DNA from: Ramlibacter paludis
GTDB lineage: Bacteria; Pseudomonadota; Gammaproteobacteria; Burkholderiales; Burkholderiaceae_C
DNA: 64,000 nucleotides
Reading direction: 5' to 3'
Assembly (NCBI RefSeq): GCF_022012305.1
Contig: NZ_JAKLTM010000008.1
Coordinates: 124,001-188,000 of the forward strand
Below, piece by piece: positions 43,624 to 52,662 of this stretch (positions are counted from its first letter, which is position 1; each line of letters opens with the position of its first letter). A program made the position numbers and the translations under genes. A model generated the notes under the pieces. The model made no database searches, was not told the origin of the DNA, and saw nothing but the letters and a program-made list of their open reading frames with translations.

Positions 43624-44583
43624 ATGAAGATCCGCAATTTCCGCAGCGCCGCCGTAGCGCTGCTGCTCGCCGCCGTCGCGGCCACGCCCGCGCTGGCCCA
43701 GCGCGTGATCCACATGGTGGTGCCCTTCGGCCCGGGCGCGGTGCAGGACACGATCGCCCGCACCTTCAACGCGGAGCTGGGCCAGATCCTCGGCGCCACC
43801 GTGATCGTGGAGAACCGGCCGGGCGCCGGCGGAACGGTCGGCACCGCGCAGGTCGCCAAGGCCAACGACAACAACACGCTGGTGCTGGCGGCCGCCAGCC
43901 ACACGCTGGCCGGTCACCTGTACAGCAAGCTGGCCTACGACCCGATCAAGGACTTCACCGGCGTCGCCTACATCGGCAACTCGGGCTACGCCATTGCGGC
44001 ACCGGGCAACCTGGGCGTGAACAACCTGGCCGAGTACGTGAAGCTGCTGAAGTCGCAGCCGGGCAAGATGAACTACGCGTCCGCGGGCAACGGCAGCGCC
44101 ACCCACATGGGCATGGCCTACTTCCTGGCCCGGGCCGGCGTGGAAATGCAGCACGTGCCGATGAAGTCCACGGGCGACGCGGTCAACGAAGTGCTGGCCG
44201 GGCGGGTGCAGGGCGTGACTTCCTCGCTGATCGGCGTGACCGCCTTCAAGCAGGACCCGCGCATCAAGATCCTCGCCTACACCGGCTCCACGCGCAGCAA
44301 GTTCATGCCGGACCTGCCGACCGTTGCCGAAGCCGGCGTGCCGGGCTACAAGTTCGACTCCTGGATCGGGGTGCTGGCGCCTTCGACGATGCCGAAAGCC
44401 GAAGTCGAGAAGCTGAATGCCGCGATCAACAAGGCGCTGGCGCTGCCGGCGGTGCAGGAGCGGCTGAACAACCTGGGCGTGGAGGCCGGCACCATGAATG
44501 CGGATGCGTTCCAGCAGCTGCTGAAGGCCGACTACGAGCAGGCGGCCGTGCTGGTCAAGGCGTCGGGCGCGCGCATCGAGTAG
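43624..44583 (+). CDS. Bug-family tripartite tricarboxylate transporter solute-binding protein
   Basis: 319 residues. A signal peptide (1-25, ending TPALA) leads into a TctC/Bug domain (IHMVVPFGPGAVQDTIARTFNAELGQILGATVIVENRPGAGGTVG, later FTGVAYIGNSGYAI and LPTVAEAGVPGYKFDSW). Bug proteins capture diverse small organic acids in the periplasm; most are orphans without membrane components nearby, as here. It could serve the amidohydrolase upstream. GAAGGAG lies upstream of the ATG. Confidence 0.93.
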   Translation: MKIRNFRSAAVALLLAAVAATPALAQRVIHMVVPFGPGAVQDTIARTFNAELGQILGATVIVENRPGAGGTVGTAQVAKANDNNTLVLAAASHTLAGHLYSKLAYDPIKDFTGVAYIGNSGYAIAAPGNLGVNNLAEYVKLLKSQPGKMNYASAGNGSATHMGMAYFLARAGVEMQHVPMKSTGDAVNEVLAGRVQGVTSSLIGVTAFKQDPRIKILAYTGSTRSKFMPDLPTVAEAGVPGYKFDSWIGVLAPSTMPKAEVEKLNAAINKALALPAVQERLNNLGVEAGTMNADAFQQLLKADYEQAAVLVKASGARIE

Positions 44584-44607
44584 GCCGTCCAGGCTGGTAA
44601 CTTTCCC

Positions 44608-44632
44608 GGCTGGGCCACGCTTTACCCAGCCG
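44608..44632 (+). other. Hairpin after the Bug gene
   Basis: CGGCTGGG pairs with CCCAGCCG around a ten-base loop. It has no T run, so if it terminates transcription it does so weakly. The rest of 44584-44719 shows nothing else. Confidence 0.35.
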
Positions 44633-44719
44633 ATACCAAGTACGCATGCTGGGGGTCAACGCCCGCCGCAGACTGCCGTTGCTGAAACAAAGCCGCAACC
44701 GGCTGGAGGCGCCCCACGC

Positions 44720-44965
44720 ATGAAGACCGTTCCCTTTCTGGCCTTTTCCGCCCGTGATCAGGCCGCCGTCCTGCGCCTGCTGCGCAAGGCCGGCGTCGCC
44801 CCGGCCGCAGCCTGCGTGTCCCGGCTGGAGTTCTCGGATTCGGTCCAGCCGCTGGAAGCGGATCCGCTGACGCTCGTTTCCACGGCGAACGGCTGCCGCA
44901 GCTTCCGCTCGCTCACGGACGACGAGTGGAGCGGCGCCTTCGCGCCGGAGCTGCCCCAGGCCTAG
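44720..44965 (+). CDS. Small hypothetical protein
   Basis: 81 residues, soluble, starting MKTVPFLAF and ending in an acidic tail. Two cysteines lie in the body. No motif or family is recognised. GCGCCCCACGC gives no ribosome site, so expression is not certain. It is convergent with miaB. Confidence 0.5.
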   Translation: MKTVPFLAFSARDQAAVLRLLRKAGVAPAAACVSRLEFSDSVQPLEADPLTLVSTANGCRSFRSLTDDEWSGAFAPELPQA

Positions 44966-44977
44966 AAAGGCCGAGGC

Positions 44978-46321
44978 CTAAGCCGCCTCGCGCACGCGCA
45001 CTTCGGCGCGCAGCGAGTGCGGCAGCGCCTCGGTGATGGTCACGTCGACCATCTGCCCCACCAGGCGCGCGGGCCCGGCGAAGTTGACGATGCGGTTGCA
45101 CTCGGTGCGGCCCATCAGCTCGCTCTTGTCCTTGCGCGACGGGCCTTCCACCAGGATCTTCTGCACGGTGCCGACGCGGCTCGCGCTGATGCGCTGCACG
45201 TTGCGCTCCAGCACGTCCTGCAGGTGCTGCAGGCGCTTCAGTTTCACCTCGTGCGGGGTGTCGTCGTGCAGCGTCGCCGCCGGCGTGCCGGGGCGCGGGC
45301 TGAAGATGAAGGAGAAGCTGGCGTCGTAGCCGACGTCGTCCACCAGCTTCATCATCTTCGCGAAGTCCTCTTCGGTCTCGCCCGGGAAGCCGACGATGAA
45401 GTCGGTGGACAGCGACAGGCCGGGCCGCACCGCGCGCAGCTTGCGCACCGTGCTCTTGTATTCCATGGCGGTGTAGCCGCGCTTCATGGCCATCAGGATG
45501 CGGTCGCTGCCATGCTGCACCGGCAGGTGCAGGTGGTTCACCAGCTGCGGCACCTTGCCGTAGGCCTCGATCAGGCGCTGCGTGAATTCGTTGGGGTGGC
45601 TGGTGGTGTAGCGGATGCGCTCGATGCCGGGGATCTCCGCCACGTACTCGAGCAGCAGCGCGAAGTCGGCGATGTCCGCCGTGTCGCCCATCTTCCCGCG
45701 GTAGGCGTTGACGTTCTGCCCGAGCAGCGTCACTTCCTTCACGCCCTGGTCGGCGAGGCCGGCCACTTCCACGAGCACGTCGTCGAAGGGGCGCGAGACT
45801 TCCTCGCCCCGCGTGTAAGGCACCACGCAGTAGCTGCAGTACTTGGAGCAGCCTTCCATGATGGAGACGAAGGCGGAGGCGCCGTCCACGCGCGCGGGCG
45901 GCAGGTGGTCGAACTTCTCGATCTCGGGGAAGCTGATGTCGACCTGCGGCCGCTGCTGCTTCTGGCGCGCGGCCAGCAGCTCGGGCAGGCGGTGCAGCGT
46001 CTGCGGGCCGAACACAACGTCGACGTAAGGCGCGCGTTCGATGATGGCCGCGCCTTCCTGGCTGGCGACGCAGCCGCCCACGCCGATCAGCACGCCCTTG
46101 GCCTTCAGGTGCTTCACGCGCCCGAGGTCGGAGAAGACCTTCTCCTGCGCCTTCTCGCGCACGGAGCAGGTGTTGAAGAGGATCAGGTCGGCCTGCTCCG
46201 GGTCTTGCGTCGGCTCGTAGCCCTCGGCCGCGTTCATCACGTCCGCCATCTTGTCCGAGTCGTACTCGTTCATCTGGCAGCCGAAGGTCTTGATGAAGAC
46301 CTTGCGCTTGGTTTCGCTCAT
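44978..46321 (-). CDS. miaB: tRNA-2-methylthio-N6-dimethylallyladenosine synthase
   Basis: 447 residues with the three-part MiaB plan. The N-terminal MTTase cluster ligands are Cys15 (KTFGC), Cys52 (NTCSVR) and Cys84 (GGCVA); the radical-SAM ligands are Cys158, Cys162 and Cys165 (CSKYCSYC). A C-terminal TRAM domain binds tRNA. It adds the methylthio group at A37 of tRNAs decoding UNN codons. It lies downstream of the 46329 gene, seven bases apart. Confidence 0.97.
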   Translation of the reverse strand: MSETKRKVFIKTFGCQMNEYDSDKMADVMNAAEGYEPTQDPEQADLILFNTCSVREKAQEKVFSDLGRVKHLKAKGVLIGVGGCVASQEGAAIIERAPYVDVVFGPQTLHRLPELLAARQKQQRPQVDISFPEIEKFDHLPPARVDGASAFVSIMEGCSKYCSYCVVPYTRGEEVSRPFDDVLVEVAGLADQGVKEVTLLGQNVNAYRGKMGDTADIADFALLLEYVAEIPGIERIRYTTSHPNEFTQRLIEAYGKVPQLVNHLHLPVQHGSDRILMAMKRGYTAMEYKSTVRKLRAVRPGLSLSTDFIVGFPGETEEDFAKMMKLVDDVGYDASFSFIFSPRPGTPAATLHDDTPHEVKLKRLQHLQDVLERNVQRISASRVGTVQKILVEGPSRKDKSELMGRTECNRIVNFAGPARLVGQMVDVTITEALPHSLRAEVRVREAA

Positions 46322-46328
46322 GGCCGGC

Positions 46329-46742
46329 TCACTTCAGCAGCAGTGCGCGCGCGGCCCAGATCAGTTCCAGGAACTCGTAGAAGCGCTTGTAGCCTTCGGG
46401 GTTGCCGGTGTTCACGCCGCCCAGCTTCGAATACTCGGCCTCGGTCAGCACCCAGACCTCGTGCACCAGGCCCGAGCCGTCGCGGCGGTAGACGGTGTAG
46501 ACCGTCTTGTTGGCGAGGCCGCCGGTGAGCACCATCATGTTGTTGACGTCGCGGATGCGCGCGCCCGGGGACAGCCGGTCGTCCTTGCCGTCCATGGTGA
46601 TGATGGGCGGCGTGGCGCTCACGGCCATGATGCCGGGCTTCACGTCCCGGGGGGCTTCGCGCACGATGCCCTGGGCCGTGGCGGCAAAGGCGACGGTTGC
46701 GAAAGAGAGGCCCGCGAGGGCGAGTCGGATCCAGCGGTTCAT
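46329..46742 (-). CDS. Small exported protein, unknown function
   Basis: 137 residues with a signal peptide (1-23, [18 protein letters not shown]). The mature part reads [49 protein letters not shown], a compact beta-rich pattern typical of a conserved periplasmic family in Burkholderiales whose role I do not know. It is probably transcribed with miaB. Confidence 0.7.
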   Translation of the reverse strand: MNRWIRLALAGLSFATVAFAATAQGIVREAPRDVKPGIMAVSATPPIITMDGKDDRLSPGARIRDVNNMMVLTGGLANKTVYTVYRRDGSGLVHEVWVLTEAEYSKLGGVNTGNPEGYKRFYEFLELIWAARALLLK

Positions 46743-46875
46743 GGTAGAGCCAGAGGCTGAGGGGAAAGACAAGGGCACTGTGCGGGACGGCACCCGGGGT
46801 GTCAACGCAGGCGTTGCGCCGGCGCGAATGGGGGATTATCGCAAAGCGCCGCGGCGGGCGGCCCGTGCGGGGTTT

Positions 46876-47292
46876 TCAGCGGGCGAGCTGCAGCACGCGA
46901 TGCAAGGGCCTGAATTTTTCCACCCCTACCGCTTCCAGGATCCGCGGCGCCAGGTCGACCAGCGCGTCGAAGCTCGGGGCCGCTTCCACGGCGAGGTTGA
47001 GGCGGAAGCCGCGCAGGCCCAGTTCGCCGGTGAGGCGCACCGCGATCGGATAGGCCGCGGCGTAGAGCTCCTGCGCGCTGCGCTGGGGGCCCGGCTCGTT
47101 GGCCGCCTCCTGCACCAGTTGCAACTCGCGCAGCTGCGCGATGTCCTCCGGCGCGGCCTCGGTCGCCTGGCGGATGTCGTCCACGCTGCGCTTGCCGTCG
47201 ACCAGGATCAAGGCGGCGCGCTGGCGCAGGCTGAGCGCAACCGAGCGGTCCTTCAGGGCCTGCTGCCCGGCGGTGGTCTTGGCGAGGATCAT
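46876..47292 (-). CDS. Hypothetical protein, helix-rich
   Basis: 138 residues from ATG 47292; an in-frame GTG at 47313 is an alternative. No signal or membrane helix. The pattern is helical (ALILVDGKRSVDDIRQATEAAPEDIAQLRELQLVQEA), somewhat like PilZ-neighbour or helix-bundle proteins, but I cannot place it. The adjacent spacers 46743-46875 and 47293-47405 hold nothing I can identify. Confidence 0.65.
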   Translation of the reverse strand: MILAKTTAGQQALKDRSVALSLRQRAALILVDGKRSVDDIRQATEAAPEDIAQLRELQLVQEAANEPGPQRSAQELYAAAYPIAVRLTGELGLRGFRLNLAVEAAPSFDALVDLAPRILEAVGVEKFRPLHRVLQLAR

Positions 47293-47405
47293 GGAAGCCA
47301 GTCTGCCGTCCACCTCGGCCGCAGTGAACGCGGGAAATCCCGTTCAGCCGGCTGCTTAAGGAAGACGCCGATGCCGGTTGCCGCTGCGGCCCCTAGGATG
47401 ATGCG

Positions 47406-47930
47406 ATGCGCGGCGTGTTGCCAGCCCTGTCGGCGGCGCTGTTCCTGGCCGGATGCGTCAGCACGCCCGTGCCGCTTCCGGCGGATTGCCGCGGCACGCT
47501 GCCGGTGGTGGTGGCGCTCGGCGCGCGGCCCGACGCGGCCTTGCTGGCCGCGGCGACCGCGCCGCCGGGCCAAGGGAGGTTGTGTGGCGGCCGCACCTTC
47601 GTCGTGCTGGAGCCGCTCACCGTCTACCGGCTGGCCGATTCCACGCGGCCGTCCAGCGAGTTCGGCGCGTGGTGGTCCCTGGAGCGCCCCGTCGAAACGC
47701 GCGAGCAATACCGGCGCAAGTACGCGATCTGCGAAGGCTGGAGCGCACTCGACCGCCTGGTCACCTGCTCCGTGCAGCCCGGCACGCCCCTGGTCCTGGG
47801 TCCGGGACAAAGCGTGGCGGCCTGCCCGCCACCCCAGCAGGCGGGCCTGCCGCAGACGGAAGCGATCCAGGTGTTCCTGCCGGGAGACGAAAAGCGATTC
47901 CTCGCATGCAGCAGCACATCCTGGCCCTAG
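47406..47930 (+). CDS. Putative lipoprotein
   Basis: 174 residues. The signal ends in a lipobox (LFLAGC, Cys17). The mature protein has six further cysteines, spread so that two or three disulfides are possible, and reads as a compact beta domain with no known family. Function unknown. Confidence 0.65.
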   Translation: MRGVLPALSAALFLAGCVSTPVPLPADCRGTLPVVVALGARPDAALLAAATAPPGQGRLCGGRTFVVLEPLTVYRLADSTRPSSEFGAWWSLERPVETREQYRRKYAICEGWSALDRLVTCSVQPGTPLVLGPGQSVAACPPPQQAGLPQTEAIQVFLPGDEKRFLACSSTSWP

Positions 47931-47996
47931 CCTCGTTGGAGGATGCGGCTGCGCGGTGCGCGTCCTAGCCTGTCTGCAGACACGGAGGGCCTGCCC

Positions 47997-49019
47997 ATGA
48001 AGCAGCTACGCAAGACCACCCTGGCGGCAGCCGGCCTGCTCGCCGCCGCCCAGGCCGGCGCCTGGAACGCCGCCGGCCACCGCGCCGTGGGGACGATTGC
48101 CGACCGCCTGATCGCGGGTACGCCCGCGGCCATCGAAGTGCGCAAGATCCTCGGCAGCAACCTGCGCACGGCCGCCGTGTGGGCGGACTGCGCCAAGGGC
48201 GTCAGCACCACCACCTTCCAGTACCAGGGCGCCGGCGCCTTCCCCGAATGCGCGATCTACGAGAACCCGGCCAGCCAGAAGCAGATGGAGGCCTTCGTGC
48301 GGCGCAATCACGCCAACTGCACGTCACCGCACAACACCGAGTCCTGCCACAAGCAGTACCACTACACCGACGTGGCCATCCAGCGCAGCGAATACCGCGC
48401 GGGCTACGTCGGCACCAGCGAGCAGGACCTGGTGGCGGCCATCAATGCGGCGCTGGCCGTGCTGCAGGACCGCGCCCCCGCGCCGCCCTTCCACATCGCC
48501 GGCAAGCGCGAGGCCTTGCGGCTGCTGGCGCACTACGTCGGCGACATCCACCAGCCGCTGCACGTGGCCGCGGTCTATGTCGACCGGCAGGGCAAGGTCG
48601 TCGATCCCGACGAAGGCAGCTTCGACCCGCGCAGCGAGACGCACGGCGGCAACGACCTGCTGCTGCAGGTGGTGCAGGGCGGCGTGCCCAAGACCATCAA
48701 GATGCACGGCGACTGGGACAACGTCCACGGCGCGGTGCCGTGGGACCAGCCGCCGGCGGCGGTACTCAAGCAGGCGCGGGCGGTGGCGAAGACGACCGGC
48801 GACCTGTCGACCTGGTCCACGGCCTGGGCCACCGAGAGCTTGCGGCTGGGTGCCAAGGCCTATGCCGGGCTACAGTACGCGCCCGAAAGCCCGGCCCACC
48901 AGCACGCGACGACCTTGCCAGCGGGTTACGCCGACGAGGTCCGCACGCCGGCGCAGCGGGAGCAGGTGGTGAAGGCGGGGGCGCGGCTGGCGCAGCTGGT
49001 GCGGGCGCTGTGGCCCTGA
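47997..49019 (+). CDS. S1/P1 nuclease family protein (secreted)
   Basis: 340 residues. A signal peptide is cut before Trp23, so the mature chain begins WNAAGHRAVG. In this family the N-terminal Trp itself ligates zinc, and His28 is the next ligand. Later zinc ligands appear in HYVGDIHQPLHV and GGND. S1/P1 enzymes are zinc-dependent endonucleases and 3'-nucleotidases acting on single-stranded nucleic acid, here probably in the periplasm or medium, to gain phosphate or nucleosides. ATG 47997 is chosen because of the signal peptide. Confidence 0.9.
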   Translation: MKQLRKTTLAAAGLLAAAQAGAWNAAGHRAVGTIADRLIAGTPAAIEVRKILGSNLRTAAVWADCAKGVSTTTFQYQGAGAFPECAIYENPASQKQMEAFVRRNHANCTSPHNTESCHKQYHYTDVAIQRSEYRAGYVGTSEQDLVAAINAALAVLQDRAPAPPFHIAGKREALRLLAHYVGDIHQPLHVAAVYVDRQGKVVDPDEGSFDPRSETHGGNDLLLQVVQGGVPKTIKMHGDWDNVHGAVPWDQPPAAVLKQARAVAKTTGDLSTWSTAWATESLRLGAKAYAGLQYAPESPAHQHATTLPAGYADEVRTPAQREQVVKAGARLAQLVRALWP

Positions 49020-49020
49020 T

Positions 49021-50196
49021 TCAGGAGGACGCAGGCGCCGGCGTCTTTCCCGGCACCACCTCGCCCTGGTAGCGGGGAAGTCGGATCGTGAACACGCAGC
49101 CCTGACCGGGCAGGTCGCGCACGGTCAGGGTGCCGCCGACGGCTTCCACGTTCTGCCGCGCGATGGAAAGTCCGAGCCCGAGCCCGCTCTTGTCGCCATG
49201 CCGGCGCACGAACGGCGTGAACATCACTTCCGCCACGCCCGGCGGCAGGCCGCCGCAGCGGTCCTCGACGTCGATCGACACCATGCCGTCGCCGCTCGCG
49301 TGGGCGTTCAGCAGGACCTCGGTGCCGGGGCGCGTGAACTTGAAGGCGTTCTGCGCGAGGTTCATCACCGCGCCCAGCAGCAGCTGGCGGTCGCCCTTGA
49401 TCTCGATGTCCGGGTCGATGGTGTTGCGCACGACGAAGGAGCAGCCGCGCGCATTCGCATCGAGCAGGGCCGCGCTGCCGGCATCCGCGAGGAAGGAGGC
49501 CAGCGAGAAGACCTCCTTGTCGTCCGACAGTGCGGCGGCGACACGCACTTCGTCCAGCGCATGCTTCACCAGCGAAGTCAGCGCGACCAGGCTGCGGCGC
49601 AAGACGCCACCGGTCGCACCGGCGATCGGCAGCTTGCCGGTTTCCAGCGCCGTGAGCGCCAGCGTGGCGGTATGCAGGGAGTTGCGCAGTTCGTGCAGCA
49701 GGAATCCGTGCCGCTCGTTGGCTTCCTCCGAGAAGCGGCGCGCCGTGGCCACGTCGCGCAAGGTGCTGAACTCCGTGACGGCTTCGGCGATGGCGTTGTC
49801 CAGGCAGCGGTTCAGCGTCCGGAATTCGTCCACGAGGAACGGCGCATCACGCTCGACGGCCATGTCGCTGATGGCCTGGCACAGGTCGCCATAGCCGTGC
49901 ACGACTTCGTCGACGGAGTAGCCGAGTTCCAGCAGTTGCTTGCCGTGCGCGGTGGCGCTCAAGCCCATTTCCGACACGGCGCTCGTGGAGCCGCCGCCGG
50001 ACGCCCCCGAGATCCGCAGGCTCTCGCCGCGCTCGCCTTCGGATTCCGCCTGGAGCGTGCGCGTGAGCTGCTCCAGGAAAAGCGGAATGCCGTTCTTCAA
50101 TTGCTCGGGCGTGGCGGCGCGTGGGGGCCGGAGAGCGACCTTCGCCTTGCAGCGCTCGATGAGCTCCGCTCGGTTGTTGATCAGGAATTCGTGCAT
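49021..50196 (-). CDS. Sensor histidine kinase, soluble
   Basis: 391 residues, no membrane helix. The N-terminal ~130 residues resemble a RsbRD/haem-protein-type helical sensor (FLINNRAELIERCKAKV). The dimerisation histidine lies in HGFLLHELRNSLHTATLAL, and the ATPase domain has AQNAFKFT (N-box), VEDRCGGLPP (G1) and SGLGLGLSIAR (G2). No response regulator gene is adjacent. It converges on the S1/P1 gene with one base between stops. Confidence 0.88.
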   Translation of the reverse strand: MHEFLINNRAELIERCKAKVALRPPRAATPEQLKNGIPLFLEQLTRTLQAESEGERGESLRISGASGGGSTSAVSEMGLSATAHGKQLLELGYSVDEVVHGYGDLCQAISDMAVERDAPFLVDEFRTLNRCLDNAIAEAVTEFSTLRDVATARRFSEEANERHGFLLHELRNSLHTATLALTALETGKLPIAGATGGVLRRSLVALTSLVKHALDEVRVAAALSDDKEVFSLASFLADAGSAALLDANARGCSFVVRNTIDPDIEIKGDRQLLLGAVMNLAQNAFKFTRPGTEVLLNAHASGDGMVSIDVEDRCGGLPPGVAEVMFTPFVRRHGDKSGLGLGLSIARQNVEAVGGTLTVRDLPGQGCVFTIRLPRYQGEVVPGKTPAPASS

Positions 50197-50268
50197 GGCC
50201 CAACCTTGCCTCCAGCCAAGCTGGCGGCGTGAACCTAGTGTGCGCTTCTTTTGCCGGGCCGGAAGGAA

Positions 50269-50302
50269 AAAACCCGCACCAGCTCGAGCTGGTGCGGGTT
50301 TT
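50269..50302 (-). terminator. Rho-independent terminator of tRNA-Met
   Basis: A 16-bp stem AAAACCCGCACCAGCT/AGCTGGTGCGGGTTTT with loop CG, followed on the minus strand by T. It begins nine bases after the tRNA 3' end. Confidence 0.9.
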
Positions 50303-50310
50303 CGGGGGTC

Positions 50311-50387
<77 letters not shown>

Positions 50388-50396
50388 AAGCCCTCC

Positions 50397-50402
50397 ATTG
50401 TA
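50397..50402 (-). promoter_or_regulatory. Putative -10 element for tRNA-Met
   Basis: Minus-strand TACAAT, nine bases before the tRNA 5' end. A loose TTGCGC -35 lies 19 bases further up. Confidence 0.45.
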
Positions 50403-50418
50403 GCAAAGCTCCACGACC

Positions 50419-51918
50419 CTAGCGCAAGTCGGCCTTGGCCAGCTCTTCGGTGACCAGCCGGACGATCAGCCGGTCCAGGGTGTCCACCGAATAGTTCTGC
50501 ACGTCGTGCGTCGTCTCCCGGCCGGGGCCGCCGCCCGGGTTGCGGGCGTCCTGGTAGGTCAGGAAGACGAATTTGCCGCCGGTGTACTGGGCGATCTGGC
50601 GCTGGATGTACTCGCCCTGCTTGTCCAGCCCGCTGGCACCGACGCCGAAGACCTTGATGCCCTTGCCGAGCGCGGCGGCCATGGCCTCGTCGTAATACGG
50701 GCCGCCGTAGTCCAGGTGCGGCGGCGCATCGGCCAGTAGCACGACCAGCCGGGTCGCGCCGTCGCCGCGCCAGCTGAGCTGGTGCACGGTCTCGTGCAGG
50801 CCTTCATTCATGGATTCCGGATAGTCGCCACCCCCGCCCGCCTGCAGCGGCTCGAGCGCATCGCGCAGGAAGCCGGACACGTCGTTGGTGAAGTCGTGGC
50901 TGCGCAGCAGGAAGGCGTCGCCGCGGTCGCGATAGGCCACCAGGCCGAGGCAGATGTCGGGGCGGCTGGGCAGGCGCGCGACCTCGGCGGTGATGGTGCG
51001 CAGCGTCGCCTTCAGCTTGTCGATCTCGTCGCCCATGGAGCCGGTGGCATCGACCAGGAAGACCAGGTCGAGGCGGGCGCGGGCGCGGGCAGCGCGCGTG
51101 TCGAGCACCACTTCCACCGCGCTCTTCTGGCCGCGCGTGAGGCGGGCCGAGGCCAGGCGGCCGTCCTTGCGCGCCAGCACCTCGTACTGCTGCGAGCGCG
51201 CCGGGTCGAAGGCATCGGGATGCAGCCAGGCACGGCCGCCGGCATCGGTGCGCGCCCACAAGGCGTAGCCGCTGGCCGCCTGCACCGCCACCTCCGCGTC
51301 ACCCGCGGGACGGCCACGCGCGTCCTTCACTTCCAGCAGGTAGCGCTCGCGCACGTCGACCGGCCGGTGCTGCACGCGGGTGCGGTCGCGGAAAGCCAGG
51401 TAGGACGCGAAGTCGGCGTTGTCGTCGACCACGCCGGCGGTCACGACGGCCTGCGGCGCGAACTGCGGCTGCATCGGCCGCCCGTCGTCGGGGACGAACT
51501 CCGGCTGCACCGGGCGCGGCGCTGCGGCCGGGGCGGGCGGCGGTGCGGGCAGCGCGCGGGCGGCGGCTGCGGGTGCGGCCTCGCTGCGCGGGCGTGCGGC
51601 ATCGGCGAAGCGCGATTCCGCGGCGCCGCGGGCATCGGGCGCGGCCTTGGCGAGTTCCTCGCGCCGCGCGGATTGGCCGCCCTCCGCGCGGCCCGGCACC
51701 TCCCGCGTGGTAACCGGCCGGGCGCAATCGAGCGCCGACGGCGCCTGGAAGTTCGGCGCATTGCGCGGCGGTACGGGGATGGGCGGGAAGATCGCCGGCA
51801 CGGGCTGCGGCTTCGGTTCGGGCCACATCGGCGGATGGGCGCTCGCGCTGGCCGACACCAGCAGCAGTTCGAGGCAAAGCAGCGCGGTCGCGCGGCGGCG
51901 GACGGGGGAGGTCTTCAT
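50419..51918 (-). CDS. VWA-domain exported protein
   Basis: 499 residues from ATG 51918 with TGGAG just upstream. Signal peptide (1-27, ending SASASA), a Pro/Ala-rich stretch with ELAKAAP (88-94), a beta domain with an Ig-like or carboxypeptidase-like look (~185-275), and then a von Willebrand factor A domain with an intact MIDAS motif DATGSMGDE (Asp290). The VWA domain binds a divalent metal and partner proteins. It diverges from an ECF sigma factor gene; the pair recurs in Burkholderiales, suggesting an envelope-stress system. The role is inferred from context. Confidence 0.85.
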   Translation of the reverse strand: MKTSPVRRRATALLCLELLLVSASASAHPPMWPEPKPQPVPAIFPPIPVPPRNAPNFQAPSALDCARPVTTREVPGRAEGGQSARREELAKAAPDARGAAESRFADAARPRSEAAPAAAARALPAPPPAPAAAPRPVQPEFVPDDGRPMQPQFAPQAVVTAGVVDDNADFASYLAFRDRTRVQHRPVDVRERYLLEVKDARGRPAGDAEVAVQAASGYALWARTDAGGRAWLHPDAFDPARSQQYEVLARKDGRLASARLTRGQKSAVEVVLDTRAARARARLDLVFLVDATGSMGDEIDKLKATLRTITAEVARLPSRPDICLGLVAYRDRGDAFLLRSHDFTNDVSGFLRDALEPLQAGGGGDYPESMNEGLHETVHQLSWRGDGATRLVVLLADAPPHLDYGGPYYDEAMAAALGKGIKVFGVGASGLDKQGEYIQRQIAQYTGGKFVFLTYQDARNPGGGPGRETTHDVQNYSVDTLDRLIVRLVTEELAKADLR

Positions 51919-52041
51919 GGCCACTCCAGGGTTGGACATGGCGGTTGAACGGCGCAGCCGCGCGGGCGGGGTCATTGATTTCGCCCGGGTTTAACCCCGA
52001 TGCCGCGCGGCCCCCGTAGAACGTGATGTGAGAATCCCCTC

Positions 52042-52662
52042 ATGCCCGACAGCCGCAGCGACATGCCGGACGAACAACTGATGCTGGCCTATGCCCGGGG
52101 CGACGCCGCGGCTTTCGACCAGCTCTATGCCCGCCACGAAGCAGGCCTGTACCGCTTCGTGCGGCGCCTGCTGGGCGCGGGCCTTTCCGCCCAGGCCGAC
52201 GAAGTCTTCCAGGACGCCTGGCTGCGCATCGTCTCCGCCCGCGCGAGCTTCCAGCCGCAGGGCGCCGCGTGGCGCACCTGGGCCTTCACGATCGCGCACA
52301 ACGCCGCGATGGATCGCCTGCGCGTTGCCGGCCGCGAAGTCGCGGTGCACCCGGAGGACGATGGAGAGGGCGATGCGCCGCTGGACTGGCTGGCCGCGCA
52401 GGCCGGAAGGCTCTCGCCCTCCAGCGAGGACCTTGCCTTCTGGCGCGCGGCCGGCGCCCAACTGCTGCACTGCCTCGACGCGTTGCCCGACGCGCAGCGC
52501 GCCGCCTTCCTGCTGCACCACGAGGACGGCGCCAGCGTCGAAGACCTGGCGCAGCGGCTCGCGCTGCCCTTCGAGACGGCCAAGAGCCGCCTGCGCTACG
52601 CGCTGAAGAAGCTGCGCGGCTGCATGGGCGCTTACCTGGACGTGCTGGAGCCCGCGCGATGA
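52042..52662 (+). CDS. ECF-family RNA polymerase sigma factor
   Basis: 206 residues. Region 2 has YARHEAGLYRFVRRLL, then ADEVFQDAWLRIVSARASFQ (region 2.2-2.3) and WRTWAFTIAHNAAMDRLR; region 4 has LPDAQRAAFLLHHEDGASVEDLAQRLALPFETAKSRLRYALKKLR. The plan is that of extracytoplasmic-function sigma factors. It overlaps the next gene, encoding a single-pass membrane protein, by four bases, and diverges from the VWA gene. Regulated promoters could lie in 51919-52041, where the palindrome GGGTTTAACCCC is visible (51988-51999). Confidence 0.9.
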   Translation: MPDSRSDMPDEQLMLAYARGDAAAFDQLYARHEAGLYRFVRRLLGAGLSAQADEVFQDAWLRIVSARASFQPQGAAWRTWAFTIAHNAAMDRLRVAGREVAVHPEDDGEGDAPLDWLAAQAGRLSPSSEDLAFWRAAGAQLLHCLDALPDAQRAAFLLHHEDGASVEDLAQRLALPFETAKSRLRYALKKLRGCMGAYLDVLEPAR